This document shows, one piece after another, positions 16,735 to 25,157 of a stretch of 64,000 nt of DNA. The notes under the pieces are model-generated. The model made no database searches, had not been told where the DNA came from, and saw only the letters and a list, made by a program, of their open reading frames with translations. Source of the stretch: Pseudodesulfovibrio portus (GTDB taxonomy: Bacteria > Desulfobacterota > Desulfovibrionia > Desulfovibrionales > Desulfovibrionaceae); the NCBI RefSeq assembly GCF_026000375.1, contig NZ_AP026708.1, forward strand, positions 1,242,501-1,306,500, in the 5' to 3' direction. Each line of letters begins with the position of its first letter. The stretch's first letter is position 1. The translations under genes were made by a program, and so were the position numbers.

Positions 16735-18507
16735 ATGAGCACCAAAGGTGACACCCCGGAAAAAGGCAAGGATTTCATCCGCCAGATCATCGACAAGGAC
16801 ATGGCGTCCGGCAAATATGGCGACCGCGTGCACACCAGGTTCCCGCCCGAGCCGAACGGGTACCTGCACATCGGGCACGCCAAATCCATCTGCCTGAATT
16901 TCGGTATCGCCCGCGACTATGCGGGCAAGTGCAACCTGCGGTTTGACGACACCAACCCGGTCAAGGAAGAGGTGGAGTACGTGGACTCCATTCGCGAAGA
17001 CGTCACGTGGCTCGGCTTTGACTGGGACGCCAACCCATTTGCCTCGGACTACTTCGAGAAGCTCTATTTCATCGCCGAGTTGTTCATCAAGATGGGCAAG
17101 GCCTACGTGGACCACCAGACCGCCGAGGAAATCCGCCAGACGCGCGGGACCCTGACCGAACCGGGCACCGCCTCCCCCTACCGCGACCGGACCGTCGAGG
17201 AGAACCTCTCCCTGTTCCGGGACATGCGGGCGGGCAGGATGAAGGACGGCGAGTGCATCCTGCGCGGCAAGATCGACATGGGTGCGCCCAACGTCATGCT
17301 GCGCGACCCGGCCCTGTACCGCATCAAGCACGCCGACCATCACCGCACCGGCGACGCATGGTGCATCTACCCCATGTACGACTTCACCCACGGGCTGTCC
17401 GACGCCATCGAAGGCATCACCCACTCCATCTGCACCCTGGAGTTCGAGAACAACCGACCGCTCTACGACTGGTGCGTGGACACGCTCATGCACGGCCTCA
17501 AGCAGCCCGAGCTCTTCGGAAGCCATGCGGCCATATATAATGAATTGGCCGGACTGCCCGGCTTCAACCAGCGTCCCTACCAGTACGAATTCGCCCGGCT
17601 GAACATCACCGGCACCGTGCTCTCCAAGCGCAAGCTCATCCAGCTGGTGCAGGAGGGGCACGTCTCGGGCTGGGACGATCCGCGCATGCCCACCATCTCC
17701 GGCTTCCGCCGCCGGGGCTTCACCCCGGAATCCATCCGCGACTTCTGCGACCGCATCGGCGTCGCCAAGTCGGATTCCACCGTCGAGTACGCCCTGCTCG
17801 AGCACTGCGTGCGCCAGGACCTCAACGAACGCGCCCCGCGCTACATGGGCGTCGTGGACCCGGTCAAGCTGGTCATCGAGAACTATCCCGAGAACCAGGT
17901 GGACGAATTCGAAGTGACCCTCAATCCCGAGGACGAATCCTACGGCACGCGCACGGTTCCCTTCACCCGGGAGCTGTGGATCGAGCGGGCCGACTTCATG
18001 GAGGAGCCGCCCAAGAAGTTCTTCCGCATGGGACCGGGCCGCGAAGTCCGGCTGCGGGCCGCCTACTACGTGACCTGCACCGGCTACGACAAGGACGAGA
18101 GCGGTGCCATCACGGAAATCAGGGCCACCTACGACCCGGAATCCAAGGGCGGCTGGATCGAGGGCGGGCGCAAGGTCAAGGGCACCATGCACTGGGTTTC
18201 CGCATCCAAGGGGCTCAAGGCCGAGGTGCGCAATTACGAATCCCTGTTCACGGTGGACAACCCCAACGCGGCCGAAGCGGGCAAGACCTTCATCGACTAC
18301 CTCAACCCCGATTCCCTGGAAGTCCTGCCCGAATGCTTTGTGGAGCCCGCCATGGCCGACCTGGGGCCCGGCGCCAACATCCAGTTCGAGCGCACCGGAT
18401 ATTTCTGCGCCGACCTGCGCGACCACGTGCCCGGCGGAAAGCTCGTCTTCAACCGCACGGCCACCCTTCGCGACTCCTGGGCCAAGATTCAGAAACAAAT
18501 GAAATAA
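16735..18507 (+). CDS. glnS: Glutaminyl-tRNA synthetase
   Basis: 590 residues from ATG 16735; ACGAGGA upstream supports this over an in-frame ATG at 16705. It is a class I synthetase with RFPPEPNGYLHIGHAKS (HIGH motif) and VLSKRKL (KMSKS-type loop). The catalytic core runs to about residue 340, followed by the two beta-barrel anticodon-binding domains. GlnRS-specific features, such as IRDFCDRIGVAKSDSTVEY, set it apart from GluRS. It charges tRNA-Gln directly. It stands alone, followed by a terminator and preceded by the divergent nitroreductase gene. Confidence 0.96.
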   Translation: MSTKGDTPEKGKDFIRQIIDKDMASGKYGDRVHTRFPPEPNGYLHIGHAKSICLNFGIARDYAGKCNLRFDDTNPVKEEVEYVDSIREDVTWLGFDWDANPFASDYFEKLYFIAELFIKMGKAYVDHQTAEEIRQTRGTLTEPGTASPYRDRTVEENLSLFRDMRAGRMKDGECILRGKIDMGAPNVMLRDPALYRIKHADHHRTGDAWCIYPMYDFTHGLSDAIEGITHSICTLEFENNRPLYDWCVDTLMHGLKQPELFGSHAAIYNELAGLPGFNQRPYQYEFARLNITGTVLSKRKLIQLVQEGHVSGWDDPRMPTISGFRRRGFTPESIRDFCDRIGVAKSDSTVEYALLEHCVRQDLNERAPRYMGVVDPVKLVIENYPENQVDEFEVTLNPEDESYGTRTVPFTRELWIERADFMEEPPKKFFRMGPGREVRLRAAYYVTCTGYDKDESGAITEIRATYDPESKGGWIEGGRKVKGTMHWVSASKGLKAEVRNYESLFTVDNPNAAEAGKTFIDYLNPDSLEVLPECFVEPAMADLGPGANIQFERTGYFCADLRDHVPGGKLVFNRTATLRDSWAKIQKQMK

Positions 18508-18531
18508 CAGGCCGTACCCATCCTGAAAAAG

Positions 18532-18553
18532 AAAGCCCCGCAAGGGGCTTTTT
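18532..18553 (+). terminator. Rho-independent terminator of glnS
   Basis: Stem AAAGCCCC / GGGGCTTT with a GCAA loop and a continuing T-run. Confidence 0.93.
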
Positions 18554-18605
18554 CGTTGCAGGACAACGGTTGAAGGTCGAGGCGTTATTTTTTCCGCATC
18601 AGCGC

Positions 18606-18662
18606 TTGACACTGATTGCACAATCAATCTATACAGAAACCAACAGGCTGATTGTTCAATCA
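18606..18662 (+). promoter_or_regulatory. Promoter with two palindromic operators for the tetR-type gene at 18686
   Basis: TTGACA (18606-18611) and TATACA (18630-18635) are separated by 18 bases, a good sigma-70 promoter. The palindrome TGATTGCACAATCA (18613-18626) lies inside the spacer. A second, TGATTGTTCAATCA (18649-18662), lies downstream of the likely start. Binding by the adjacent TetR-family protein would block transcription; autorepression is inferred. Confidence 0.82.
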
Positions 18663-18685
18663 ATCGACACCAAGGGAACACCGAA

Positions 18686-19276
18686 ATGACCAAGAAGGAA
18701 ACCATACTGAGAGCCGCCCAGGAAGCCTTTGGCGAACTGGGTTTCACCGCCGCCACGGTCAAGGACGTGGCCGGTCGCGCCCAGGTCTCCTTCGGTCTGG
18801 TTTCCCACTACTTCGGCTCCAAGCAGGAACTCTACCTGGCAGCCGGGTTCGACATGGCGGACAGGCTCATCGACTGCCTGACCGAGGCGACCAGGGGTGA
18901 CTACACCGGGCTGGAAGCCGTCGAACGATACATGACCGCATATTTCGATTTTACCGAAGAACACAGGAGACGGTTTCCGATCCTGCTCCGGTGTTCCCCC
19001 TTCAGCCACGTCGAGGCTGGGGTGGACGCGGCCAAGGTGGCCGAGAAGTTCACCATCTTCATCGACGAGTTGAAGCGCTGCGTCAGCAACGGCATAGAAG
19101 ACGGAACGATCCGCCCCCTCTCCGTGGAGGAGACCGCGTTGATCATCTACGGCAACATCGTCGGTTCCGTCCGTACCAATCTCCTCACGCCGTACGAAAC
19201 AAGCGGCATTTTCAAGGAGACCATCAAGCACGTTGTGCGCAGCCTGAAAAACAGCCCAGGCCAGGAAGGCTGTTGA
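18686..19276 (+). CDS. TetR/AcrR-family transcriptional regulator
   Basis: 196 residues. The N-terminal helix-turn-helix (about 5-52) reads ILRAAQEAFGELGFTAATVK then VSFGLVSHYFGSKQELY. The C-terminal domain resembles CerR/YttP-like C-terminal regions in its helix pattern, but no ligand is assignable. Two TGATTG-type palindromes in its own promoter indicate autoregulation. A 40-residue reading frame with a good ribosome-binding site follows after 70 bases and may be co-transcribed; no other structural gene is attached to the operon. Confidence 0.92.
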   Translation: MTKKETILRAAQEAFGELGFTAATVKDVAGRAQVSFGLVSHYFGSKQELYLAAGFDMADRLIDCLTEATRGDYTGLEAVERYMTAYFDFTEEHRRRFPILLRCSPFSHVEAGVDAAKVAEKFTIFIDELKRCVSNGIEDGTIRPLSVEETALIIYGNIVGSVRTNLLTPYETSGIFKETIKHVVRSLKNSPGQEGC

Positions 19277-19346
19277 TACAACACCTGGCACTTGACGGCA
19301 GGAACCATCACTGACCGACAACATCGAGAGACAAGAGGATAGCGAT

Positions 19347-19469
19347 ATGTTCAAGAACCTTACAGCATCCAGAATCATGGAGATCGTCCTGGGCAGCCGC
19401 GCATGGCTGAACTACATCGACTCCTTCAAGACCTGGTCGAAGGACTGGGCAAAGCATCAAGACTCATAG
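19347..19469 (+). CDS. Possible 40-residue small protein
   Basis: Open frame ATG to TAG with AAGAGGA eight bases upstream. It encodes a 40-residue amphipathic, Trp-containing peptide (begins MFKNLTASRIMEIVLG, later AWLNYIDSFKTWSKDWAKH). It follows the TetR-family gene and precedes a strong terminator, so it lies within the transcript. No homologue is recognised. The ribosome-binding site and position support a real gene; the short length argues for caution. Confidence 0.5.
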   Translation: MFKNLTASRIMEIVLGSRAWLNYIDSFKTWSKDWAKHQDS

Positions 19470-19573
19470 CCCGATCGGATCACCTCCTGAAGGCATCGGA
19501 ATGGACCGCAACCCACACCTGAACGCCTGACGATACGATTCGGACAGACCTCCCCCGGCGATGCCGGGAAAAC

Positions 19574-19605
19574 GGGGAGCCGCTCACGCGGCTCCCCTTC
19601 TTTTT
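19574..19605 (+). terminator. Rho-independent terminator
   Basis: Stem GGGGAGCCGC / GCGGCTCCCC, TCAC loop, tail TTCTTTTT. It ends the tetR-small protein transcript. Confidence 0.94.
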
Positions 19606-19614
19606 GCGAGCCTG

Positions 19615-19680
19615 TGTCGCATTGCGACAATAATGTCGCATATGCGACATAGCTACTGTCGCATGCGACACATTGCGACA
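19615..19680. promoter_or_regulatory. Array of TGTCGCA palindromes upstream of a CII-like gene
   Basis: Three perfect palindromes built from the same half-site occur in 66 bases: TGTCGCATTGCGACA (19615-19629), TGTCGCATATGCGACA (19634-19649) and TGTCGCATGCGACA (19657-19670). A lone half-site TTGCGACA (19673-19680) follows. Centre lengths are 1, 2 and 0 bases. A TATAAC -10-like hexamer lies near 19718, and the CII-like gene starts at 19837. Apart from this array and the terminator, I see nothing else in the 19470-19836 gap. The regulator that binds is unknown. Confidence 0.8.
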
Positions 19681-19836
19681 CTCTACAAAAACAGTTGCCC
19701 AGGTTTATGGATTGTATAACCGTTAGAAATAACGAATAATAATCACAATAAGCCCTCGCTGGCACGCCAGTTGCTTTATTGGTCCCACGCACTTCGGTGC
19801 AGCGGCGACAACTTCAACACATGCGGGAGGGCAACG

Positions 19837-20085
19837 ATGTTTGAAAAGAACGTGACCAAGGTGGTTCAGGACTGCATCCTCGACAGCGGCATCCAGGCAA
19901 AGGACGTGGCCGCAAAGATCAAGAAGCCGTATTCGACCCTGATGCGCGAAATCAATCCCTTCGACGTCAGCGCAAAGCTGGGCGCGGAAACCCTGCTGGA
20001 AATCATGAAGGTGACCCACGACATCCGCCCCCTGAAGTTCATGGCTTCCGAAATGGGCTTCTCCCTGAACAAGGGCAACGCCTAG
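19837..20085 (+). CDS. CII-like small regulatory protein, paralogue 1
   Basis: 82 residues from ATG 19837 (MFEKNVTKVVQDC), with GGGAGGG upstream. The block KKPYSTLMREINPFD followed by AKLGAETLLEIMKVTHDI is the signature of the phage regulatory CII (CP76-type) family, a short helical DNA-binding fold. No other phage gene is nearby, so it looks like a domesticated regulator. A paralogue about half identical by eye is at 22997. Its promoter region contains the TGTCGCA palindrome array; whether this protein or another binds there is unknown. It is monocistronic, closed by a terminator. Confidence 0.75.
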   Translation: MFEKNVTKVVQDCILDSGIQAKDVAAKIKKPYSTLMREINPFDVSAKLGAETLLEIMKVTHDIRPLKFMASEMGFSLNKGNA

Positions 20086-20109
20086 TCCCGACGACGACAC
20101 ATTTTTCCA

Positions 20110-20142
20110 GGCCGGACCCGCCACGGGTCCGGCCTTTTTTTT
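20110..20142 (+). terminator. Rho-independent terminator
   Basis: Stem GGCCGGACCCG / CGGGTCCGGCC with a three-base loop, followed by T8. Confidence 0.95.
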
Positions 20143-20252
20143 CGCCCGCCGGAGTGAAAGACGTACAGCGTTGCCTTGCCAAATCGCCACCGGCAACGTA
20201 CCGTGTATAGCGTGGCGAAGCATGAACCGATGCCGAGGACTGAGATTCGACG

Positions 20253-22247
20253 ATGCTATCCGATTCCGACAAGAAACTGGCCAGAGCCCACTCCCTCAGC
20301 CGCCGGGCGGCCATTGCGCAGATGGGTATTATCGGCGTCATCGTCTTGTGCTTCACCGCAGCCATCATTTTCTTCACGGGCTACCTGCTCAAGGTGCGCC
20401 TGACCGAGGAAGCCCGGTCCATCTCGCACCTTGCCAAGACCAGCCTGGCGTCCGCAGTCTGGCAGGTGGACCACTCCTCGGCCCGCGATTTCATCGAGGC
20501 GGTGCTTCAGAACGACGACGTGGTCTTCGCCGAGGTGGTCACGGGCCGCGAGGTCATGGCCCTCAAGACCCGGCCCCGCTATGCCGGGAAAGACTTCGAC
20601 TATTTCCGCAACAACGACGCCTTCCTGGCCAGCACGGTGGAAATCCGCAAGTACGGCGATTGGATCGGCTCTTTCAACCTGGTCCTGGCGACCAACAGCT
20701 ACTTCCACGACCTGACCCTGTATGCGGGCAGCATCCTCGGCATGGCGCTCCTGCTCATCGCGGCCATCTTCCTGACCTCCACACATTTCAACAGGAAAAA
20801 CATCTTCGCACCGCTGAAGCGGCTGGAGGAATCCGCGATCACCATCGCCGACGGCGACCTGAACGGGCACATCGACACCTCCGCCCCCGGTGAACTGGGC
20901 AACCTGGCCAGGGCCATCGACGACATGCGCGAATCGGTGCTCATGCTCATCGGCGACCTCAGGGACGCCAACGACAAGCTGAAGAACCAGCACGACATGC
21001 TGGAGACCAAGGTCACCGAGAGGACGGACGAGCTCAACCGCAAGAACAGTTCGCTCAACGCCGCCATCAAGGAGCTCCAGAACGCCAAGCGCGAAGCCGA
21101 GGTGGCCAACATCGCCAAGTCGAACTTCCTGGCCAGCATGAGCCACGAAATCCGCACCCCCATGAACGCCATCCTCGGCATGGCCGACATCCTCTGGGAA
21201 ACGCAACTGACCGAGGAGCAGTCCAAGTACGTGGACGTATTCCGTACCGCCGGCGAAAATCTCCTGGAAATCCTCGACGACATCCTGGACCTGTCCAAGA
21301 TCGAGGCCGGGCACATGGAACTGGAAAACCGCTGGTTCTCCCTGAACGAATGCATGGACAAGACCTGCTCCATCATCCATCCCAAGGCAGACCAACGGGG
21401 ACTCGCCCTCTCCTGCAACATTTCCCCGGAGATTCCGGACCGGCTGATGGGCGATTCCAACCGGCTCAAGCAGATCCTCATCAACCTGCTGGGCAACGCC
21501 ATCAAGTTCACGGAATCGGGCTCCATCGACCTGTCCATCGAGACCATGCAGAACAGGGACGGGCGGGTCGCCCTGCAGTTCTCGGTCAGGGACACCGGAG
21601 TGGGCGTGCCCGGCGACAAGCTCTCCGCCATATTCGAGGCCTTCACCCAGGCCGACAGCTCCACCACCCGCCAATTCGGCGGCACGGGCCTGGGCCTGTC
21701 CATCAGCCGGGAACTGGTCCAGATGATGGGCGGCAGGATATGGGCCGAAAGCACGCCGGGACAGGGCAGCGTCTTCCACTTCACGGCCACGTTCGGCATC
21801 TCCCAGACCGACGAGTCCCGGCTGGAACCGGAAAAGGTCCCCACCCGGGAAGACGACCTGCCCGCCTCGAACATCCTCATGCTCGAAGACTCCAAATACA
21901 ACGCCTTCGTCATCCAGACCTACCTGAGCGGGACGTCCTGCGACCTGACCATTCGCGAGGACGGGCGCGAGGGACTCGAGGTGTTCAAGAAAGGCGGCTG
22001 GGACCTGGTGCTCATGGACATCCAGATGCCCGTCATGGACGGCTTCGAAACCACCCGCGCCATGCGGGCATGGGAAAAGGAGACCGGGAGCGAACCGGTG
22101 ACCATCATCGCCATGACCGCCTATGCCCTGAACGAGGACGCCCTGCGCTGCCTGGAGGCCGGAGCCGACTACCACCTGCCCAAGCCGGTAAAGAAAAGCG
22201 CGCTCTTCGAGGCCATCCGCATGCTGGCGGGCAAGCGAACGGCATAA
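20253..22247 (+). CDS. Membrane-bound hybrid sensor histidine kinase with receiver domain
   Basis: 664 residues. Transmembrane segments at about 25-45 and 162-182 enclose a periplasmic sensor domain of about 115 residues. A HAMP domain (about 185-235) and coiled coil (about 238-290) follow, then HisKA (FLASMSHEIRTPMNAIL, His298), HATPase_c (ILINLLGNAIKFTESG, GTGLGLSISREL) and a C-terminal receiver (LVLMDIQMPVMDGFETT, phospho-acceptor Asp589; Lys in KPVKKS). There is no Hpt domain, so a separate phosphotransfer protein is likely. The next gene starts 13 bases downstream. The signal is unknown. Confidence 0.93.
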   Translation: MLSDSDKKLARAHSLSRRAAIAQMGIIGVIVLCFTAAIIFFTGYLLKVRLTEEARSISHLAKTSLASAVWQVDHSSARDFIEAVLQNDDVVFAEVVTGREVMALKTRPRYAGKDFDYFRNNDAFLASTVEIRKYGDWIGSFNLVLATNSYFHDLTLYAGSILGMALLLIAAIFLTSTHFNRKNIFAPLKRLEESAITIADGDLNGHIDTSAPGELGNLARAIDDMRESVLMLIGDLRDANDKLKNQHDMLETKVTERTDELNRKNSSLNAAIKELQNAKREAEVANIAKSNFLASMSHEIRTPMNAILGMADILWETQLTEEQSKYVDVFRTAGENLLEILDDILDLSKIEAGHMELENRWFSLNECMDKTCSIIHPKADQRGLALSCNISPEIPDRLMGDSNRLKQILINLLGNAIKFTESGSIDLSIETMQNRDGRVALQFSVRDTGVGVPGDKLSAIFEAFTQADSSTTRQFGGTGLGLSISRELVQMMGGRIWAESTPGQGSVFHFTATFGISQTDESRLEPEKVPTREDDLPASNILMLEDSKYNAFVIQTYLSGTSCDLTIREDGREGLEVFKKGGWDLVLMDIQMPVMDGFETTRAMRAWEKETGSEPVTIIAMTAYALNEDALRCLEAGADYHLPKPVKKSALFEAIRMLAGKRTA

Positions 22248-22260
22248 CCGGGGAGGAGCC

Positions 22261-22773
22261 ATGTCCGACTTTTCGCTCATCTGGTGCCACGGCTCACTGG
22301 GCCGCCCCTGGGGGACCAAGAGCACCGCCCTGGCCGAGGTCGCCGCAGAACTGGGATTGACCATGGAAGCCCCCGACTTCCGCGAAACCGAAGACCCTGA
22401 CAAGCGCGTGGCCAAGCTGGTCGACCTGCTTGAAAAGGCGGGCAGGCCAGCCATCCTCGCCGGATCGAGCATGGGGGGATACGTGGCCGCCGCCGCTGCC
22501 GCGAAATTCGACGTCCCGGGGCTCTTCCTGCTCGCCCCGGCCTTCTATTTTCCGGGTTACGCCGTCCACGTCTTTTCCGACCTCCCGGCCGCAGTGACCG
22601 TGGTCCACGGCTGGGTCGACGACGTGGTTCCAGTGGACAACTCCATCCGCTTCGCCCGGACCCACCGGGCCGACCTGCACGTCTTTGACGACGGCCACCG
22701 GCTCCAGGGGAGCACCCACCGGCTCCGCACCCTGTTCGCCGGATTCCTCCAGGGCCTGATCACGGCCTCTTGA
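22261..22773 (+). CDS. Small alpha/beta hydrolase (esterase-like)
   Basis: 170 residues, cytoplasmic. The nucleophile elbow GSSMGGY (Ser70), the oxyanion-region CHGSLG near residue 10, an acidic position in HGWVDDVVPVD and a final His in DDGHRL form a plausible catalytic triad. Length and layout match the small UPF0227/YqiA-like hydrolases. The substrate is unknown. GGGGAGG lies just before ATG 22261. It is probably co-transcribed with the hybrid kinase, though no functional link is evident. Confidence 0.82.
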   Translation: MSDFSLIWCHGSLGRPWGTKSTALAEVAAELGLTMEAPDFRETEDPDKRVAKLVDLLEKAGRPAILAGSSMGGYVAAAAAAKFDVPGLFLLAPAFYFPGYAVHVFSDLPAAVTVVHGWVDDVVPVDNSIRFARTHRADLHVFDDGHRLQGSTHRLRTLFAGFLQGLITAS

Positions 22774-22996
22774 CCCGTTCACGAACCGCCCCCGCCTCCG
22801 CTCCCCTTGATCAAATTACCTCCTTTGCGGAGGTATATTTTGAACAACTCCCCTTATCCCCTGACAAATTCAGGAATCGTCATTCCCGGCCCCTCCAAAA
22901 AGAACCGCTGTTTAATCAATTTTCGTTGACGCAAAATTGAAAATAAAGGTAACTTCCAATTACATGGCAGAAAATCCAACATGTGGGGGGTAAAGC

Positions 22997-23302
22997 ATGT
23001 TCGAGAAGAATCTGACCAAGAAAATGCAGGATGTCGTCCTCGAAGGACGCATCCCGGCCAAAGAGGTGTCCCGCGTCATCAGGAAGCCCTATTCCACGCT
23101 TCTGCGCGAGCTCAATCCGTTCGACTCGCACGCCAAGCTCGGGGCCGAGACCATGTTCGAAATCGTCAAGGCCACGCACAACATCACCGTACTGGAGTTC
23201 ATGGCGAGCGAGCTGGGCTACACACTCATGCCAAGGGAAGCGGTGAACGCCGCCAAACGCCAGGCTGTCAGCGAGGAACGCGGCGGCGAAGTCACCATGT
23301 AA
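22997..23302 (+). CDS. CII-like small regulatory protein, paralogue 2
   Basis: 101 residues. It starts MFEKNLTKKMQDVV and carries RKPYSTLLRELNPFD and AKLGAETMFEIVKATHNI, clearly homologous to the protein at 19837, with an added basic tail (about 80-101). It belongs to the phage CII/CP76 family without phage neighbours. The 223-base leader is AT-rich, holds a small ACCTCC / GGAGGT hairpin (22817-22833) and lacks the TGTCGCA palindromes of its paralogue, so the two are likely controlled differently. The aldolase gene follows after 163 bases that contain two G+C-rich hairpins without T-runs. Confidence 0.73.
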   Translation: MFEKNLTKKMQDVVLEGRIPAKEVSRVIRKPYSTLLRELNPFDSHAKLGAETMFEIVKATHNITVLEFMASELGYTLMPREAVNAAKRQAVSEERGGEVTM

Positions 23303-23465
23303 CTGCCCGCGCGGCGGCTTTCCGCCGTAACCCGGACAGGGTTGTTTGTCCGGGCACTCTGGACGTGCGCGCCCTCCCGTTATATCTTGCCGTTTCGTTT
23401 TGACTTCCGGAAACGATTGGTTTCTACTGGTACGAGCAATCAAACTCTTTTCAAGGAGGAAGGGC

Positions 23466-24731
23466 ATGTCCCAAGATACATTCAACAAAGCACTCGCGGT
23501 GGGCCGTCCGCCGAACGTAGTCCAGAACTTCCCCAACTCCCGCGCGCTGATCGTCAGCGGCAAGGTCATCGACCGCGCCATGACGGCCAAGGGCGGAGCC
23601 ATGACCATCGCCGCCAACGGACGCAACCTCTTCGTCATCGAAGGGGCGCTCAAGGCTGCCCAGAAGGCCAACGCGGCCATCATCATCGAGATCGCGCGCA
23701 GCGAGGCAACCTACTGCCCGACCACCCTGTGGAACATCGCCCGCCGGGTCGACTACGTCTGCAACAAGTACAACATCACCATCCCGGTGGCCGTGCACGC
23801 CGACCACTATTTCATCAAGTCCTGGGACGGCCTGGCCGAAGCCAAGGCCGAGATCCCCTCGGTGTTCGCCTCCGGCGTCACCTCCATCGCCATCGACGCC
23901 TCGCACATGACCGACGACCTCAACCTGCTGGCCAACCTGGCCGTGGCGCCCGTCATCCCCTCCTGGGCGGGGTACGAGACCGAAATCGGCGAGATCAAGG
24001 GCGAATTCGGCCTGTCCAGCCCGGTGGAGGCAAAATTCCTGGTCCAGGGCCTCAACGCCCACGGCCTGTGTCCCGACTGGATCGCCCTGAACAACGGCAC
24101 CACCCACGGCATCGAAGCCTCGGGCGAAGGCATCCAGGTGGAGCTGACCGCAGACATCCACAAGGCGCTCAAGCCCTACGGCACCTCCGGCGCACAGCAC
24201 GGCACCTCGGGCAACGACTCCGCCCGCCTGCGCGAGATCGCCGCACAGACCTCCACCACCAAGGCCAACGTGGCCACCGCCCTGCAGATGATCAGCTGGG
24301 GCGTCAAGGTCAACGACTTCGGCAACGCCATCATGGACGGCGACCACTTCGCCAAGGTCCCCGGCCAGGGCGTGAACGACGCCCTCTGGGAAGAGATGGT
24401 GGCCTACGCCGACAAGAACGGCATCAAGGGCGGCAACTACAAGAAGCTCAACCTCGTCTTCGAGCGTCGCTGGCAGGGCCAGGACGAGGCCGCGCGCGAG
24501 CGCATGGTCCAGGGCGTGGAAGATTTCGTCTACGACCTGCTGGTCAACGTGTTCAACGCCAAGGACACCGCGCCCATCGCCTATGACCTGATCCTTGCGG
24601 CCGGTTCCTACGACCTCGGCCTCAAGGTTGAACAATTCGAAGACCCGGCCCAGTGGACCGAGGAAAAGATCAAGGCCCGCGCCGCTGAAATCGACACGGA
24701 CAAGGGACCCCATGGCGACTTTGACGACTAG
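23466..24731 (+). CDS. Class II fructose-bisphosphate aldolase
   Basis: 421 residues from ATG 23466, with AAGGAGGAAGGGC just upstream. The zinc/catalytic motif VAVHADHYFIKS, the phosphate-binding GTSGAQHGTSGND and the C-terminal ISWGVKVNDFGNAIMDGDHF block fit a class II ketose-bisphosphate aldolase of the longer type. It cleaves or forms fructose 1,6-bisphosphate in glycolysis/gluconeogenesis and needs a divalent metal. It is monocistronic, far from other glycolytic genes. A sugar-phosphorylase operon converges from the other side, which would feed the same pathway. Confidence 0.85.
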   Translation: MSQDTFNKALAVGRPPNVVQNFPNSRALIVSGKVIDRAMTAKGGAMTIAANGRNLFVIEGALKAAQKANAAIIIEIARSEATYCPTTLWNIARRVDYVCNKYNITIPVAVHADHYFIKSWDGLAEAKAEIPSVFASGVTSIAIDASHMTDDLNLLANLAVAPVIPSWAGYETEIGEIKGEFGLSSPVEAKFLVQGLNAHGLCPDWIALNNGTTHGIEASGEGIQVELTADIHKALKPYGTSGAQHGTSGNDSARLREIAAQTSTTKANVATALQMISWGVKVNDFGNAIMDGDHFAKVPGQGVNDALWEEMVAYADKNGIKGGNYKKLNLVFERRWQGQDEAARERMVQGVEDFVYDLLVNVFNAKDTAPIAYDLILAAGSYDLGLKVEQFEDPAQWTEEKIKARAAEIDTDKGPHGDFDD

Positions 24732-24952
24732 CGGCTTGCGATAGCGGCGCATCTGCACATTTTTCGGGTTTGCCGCTGTCCTCGCCGTACGGGGGTACGG
24801 CTGCACCCGAGCGCCCATACGGGCATTAGATTTTGTACGGCTCGAAGACTCGCCTGCAATTCACTATAAATGCACAGCTGCACCACTCTCCCAAGCCTTA
24901 CGGCGCGGGGCGGTCTTCTGCTCCTCTTTACGATTTGCGAACTTGGACACTG

Positions 24953-24985
24953 AAAATGCCCGCCGGAGGAACCGGCGGGCATTTT
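24953..24985. terminator. Bidirectional terminator
   Basis: Perfect 14-bp stem AAAATGCCCGCCGG / CCGGCGGGCATTTT around AGGAA; T4 on both strands. Confidence 0.9.
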
Positions 24986-25081
24986 AGCGTTGGGATGTTT
25001 TGTTACGAGGGAAGAGCGCCTGAAAGGACAGACCTCGCCGAAGGCGATACAAAAAGTTTAGGGAAAGGAGGGGGTGGGGGT

Positions 25082-25138
25082 CCGGGGGAAGGGGAGGAAA
25101 GAACCCTTTTCAAAGGGTTTTTCCTCCCCTTCCCCCGG
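25082..25138. repeat. Long palindromic terminator-like repeat
   Basis: The two arms pair over about 27 bp with one bulged base: CCGGGGGAAGGGGAGGAAA and AACCCTTT on one side, AAAGGGTT and TTTCCTCCCCTTCCCCCGG on the other. It lies 19 bases beyond the stop of the minus-strand phosphorylase gene and is bounded by CCGCCGGAGG-type sequence. Similar purine/pyrimidine-arm palindromes recur after genes in Desulfovibrio genomes, from memory. Confidence 0.75.
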
Positions 25139-25157
25139 CCGCCGGAGGCAGGCCCGC

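Larger units (their letters stand above)
24732..25157. other. Intergenic region between convergent genes
   Basis: 426 bases with no supportable gene. It contains a bidirectional terminator (24953-24985) and a very long hairpin (25082-25138), listed separately. The first 200 bases hold short complementary blocks such as CCGTACGG and GTACGGGGG-type runs but no motif I can name. Confidence 0.6.

Noticed and set aside
19615-19680. CRISPR-like repeats
   Set aside because: The units are short palindromes with no constant repeat-spacer pattern, so they are read as operator sites.
24732-24952. A riboswitch or small RNA in the gap after the aldolase gene
   Set aside because: Some complementary blocks exist but no known riboswitch core, and the region lies downstream, not upstream, of both neighbouring genes.
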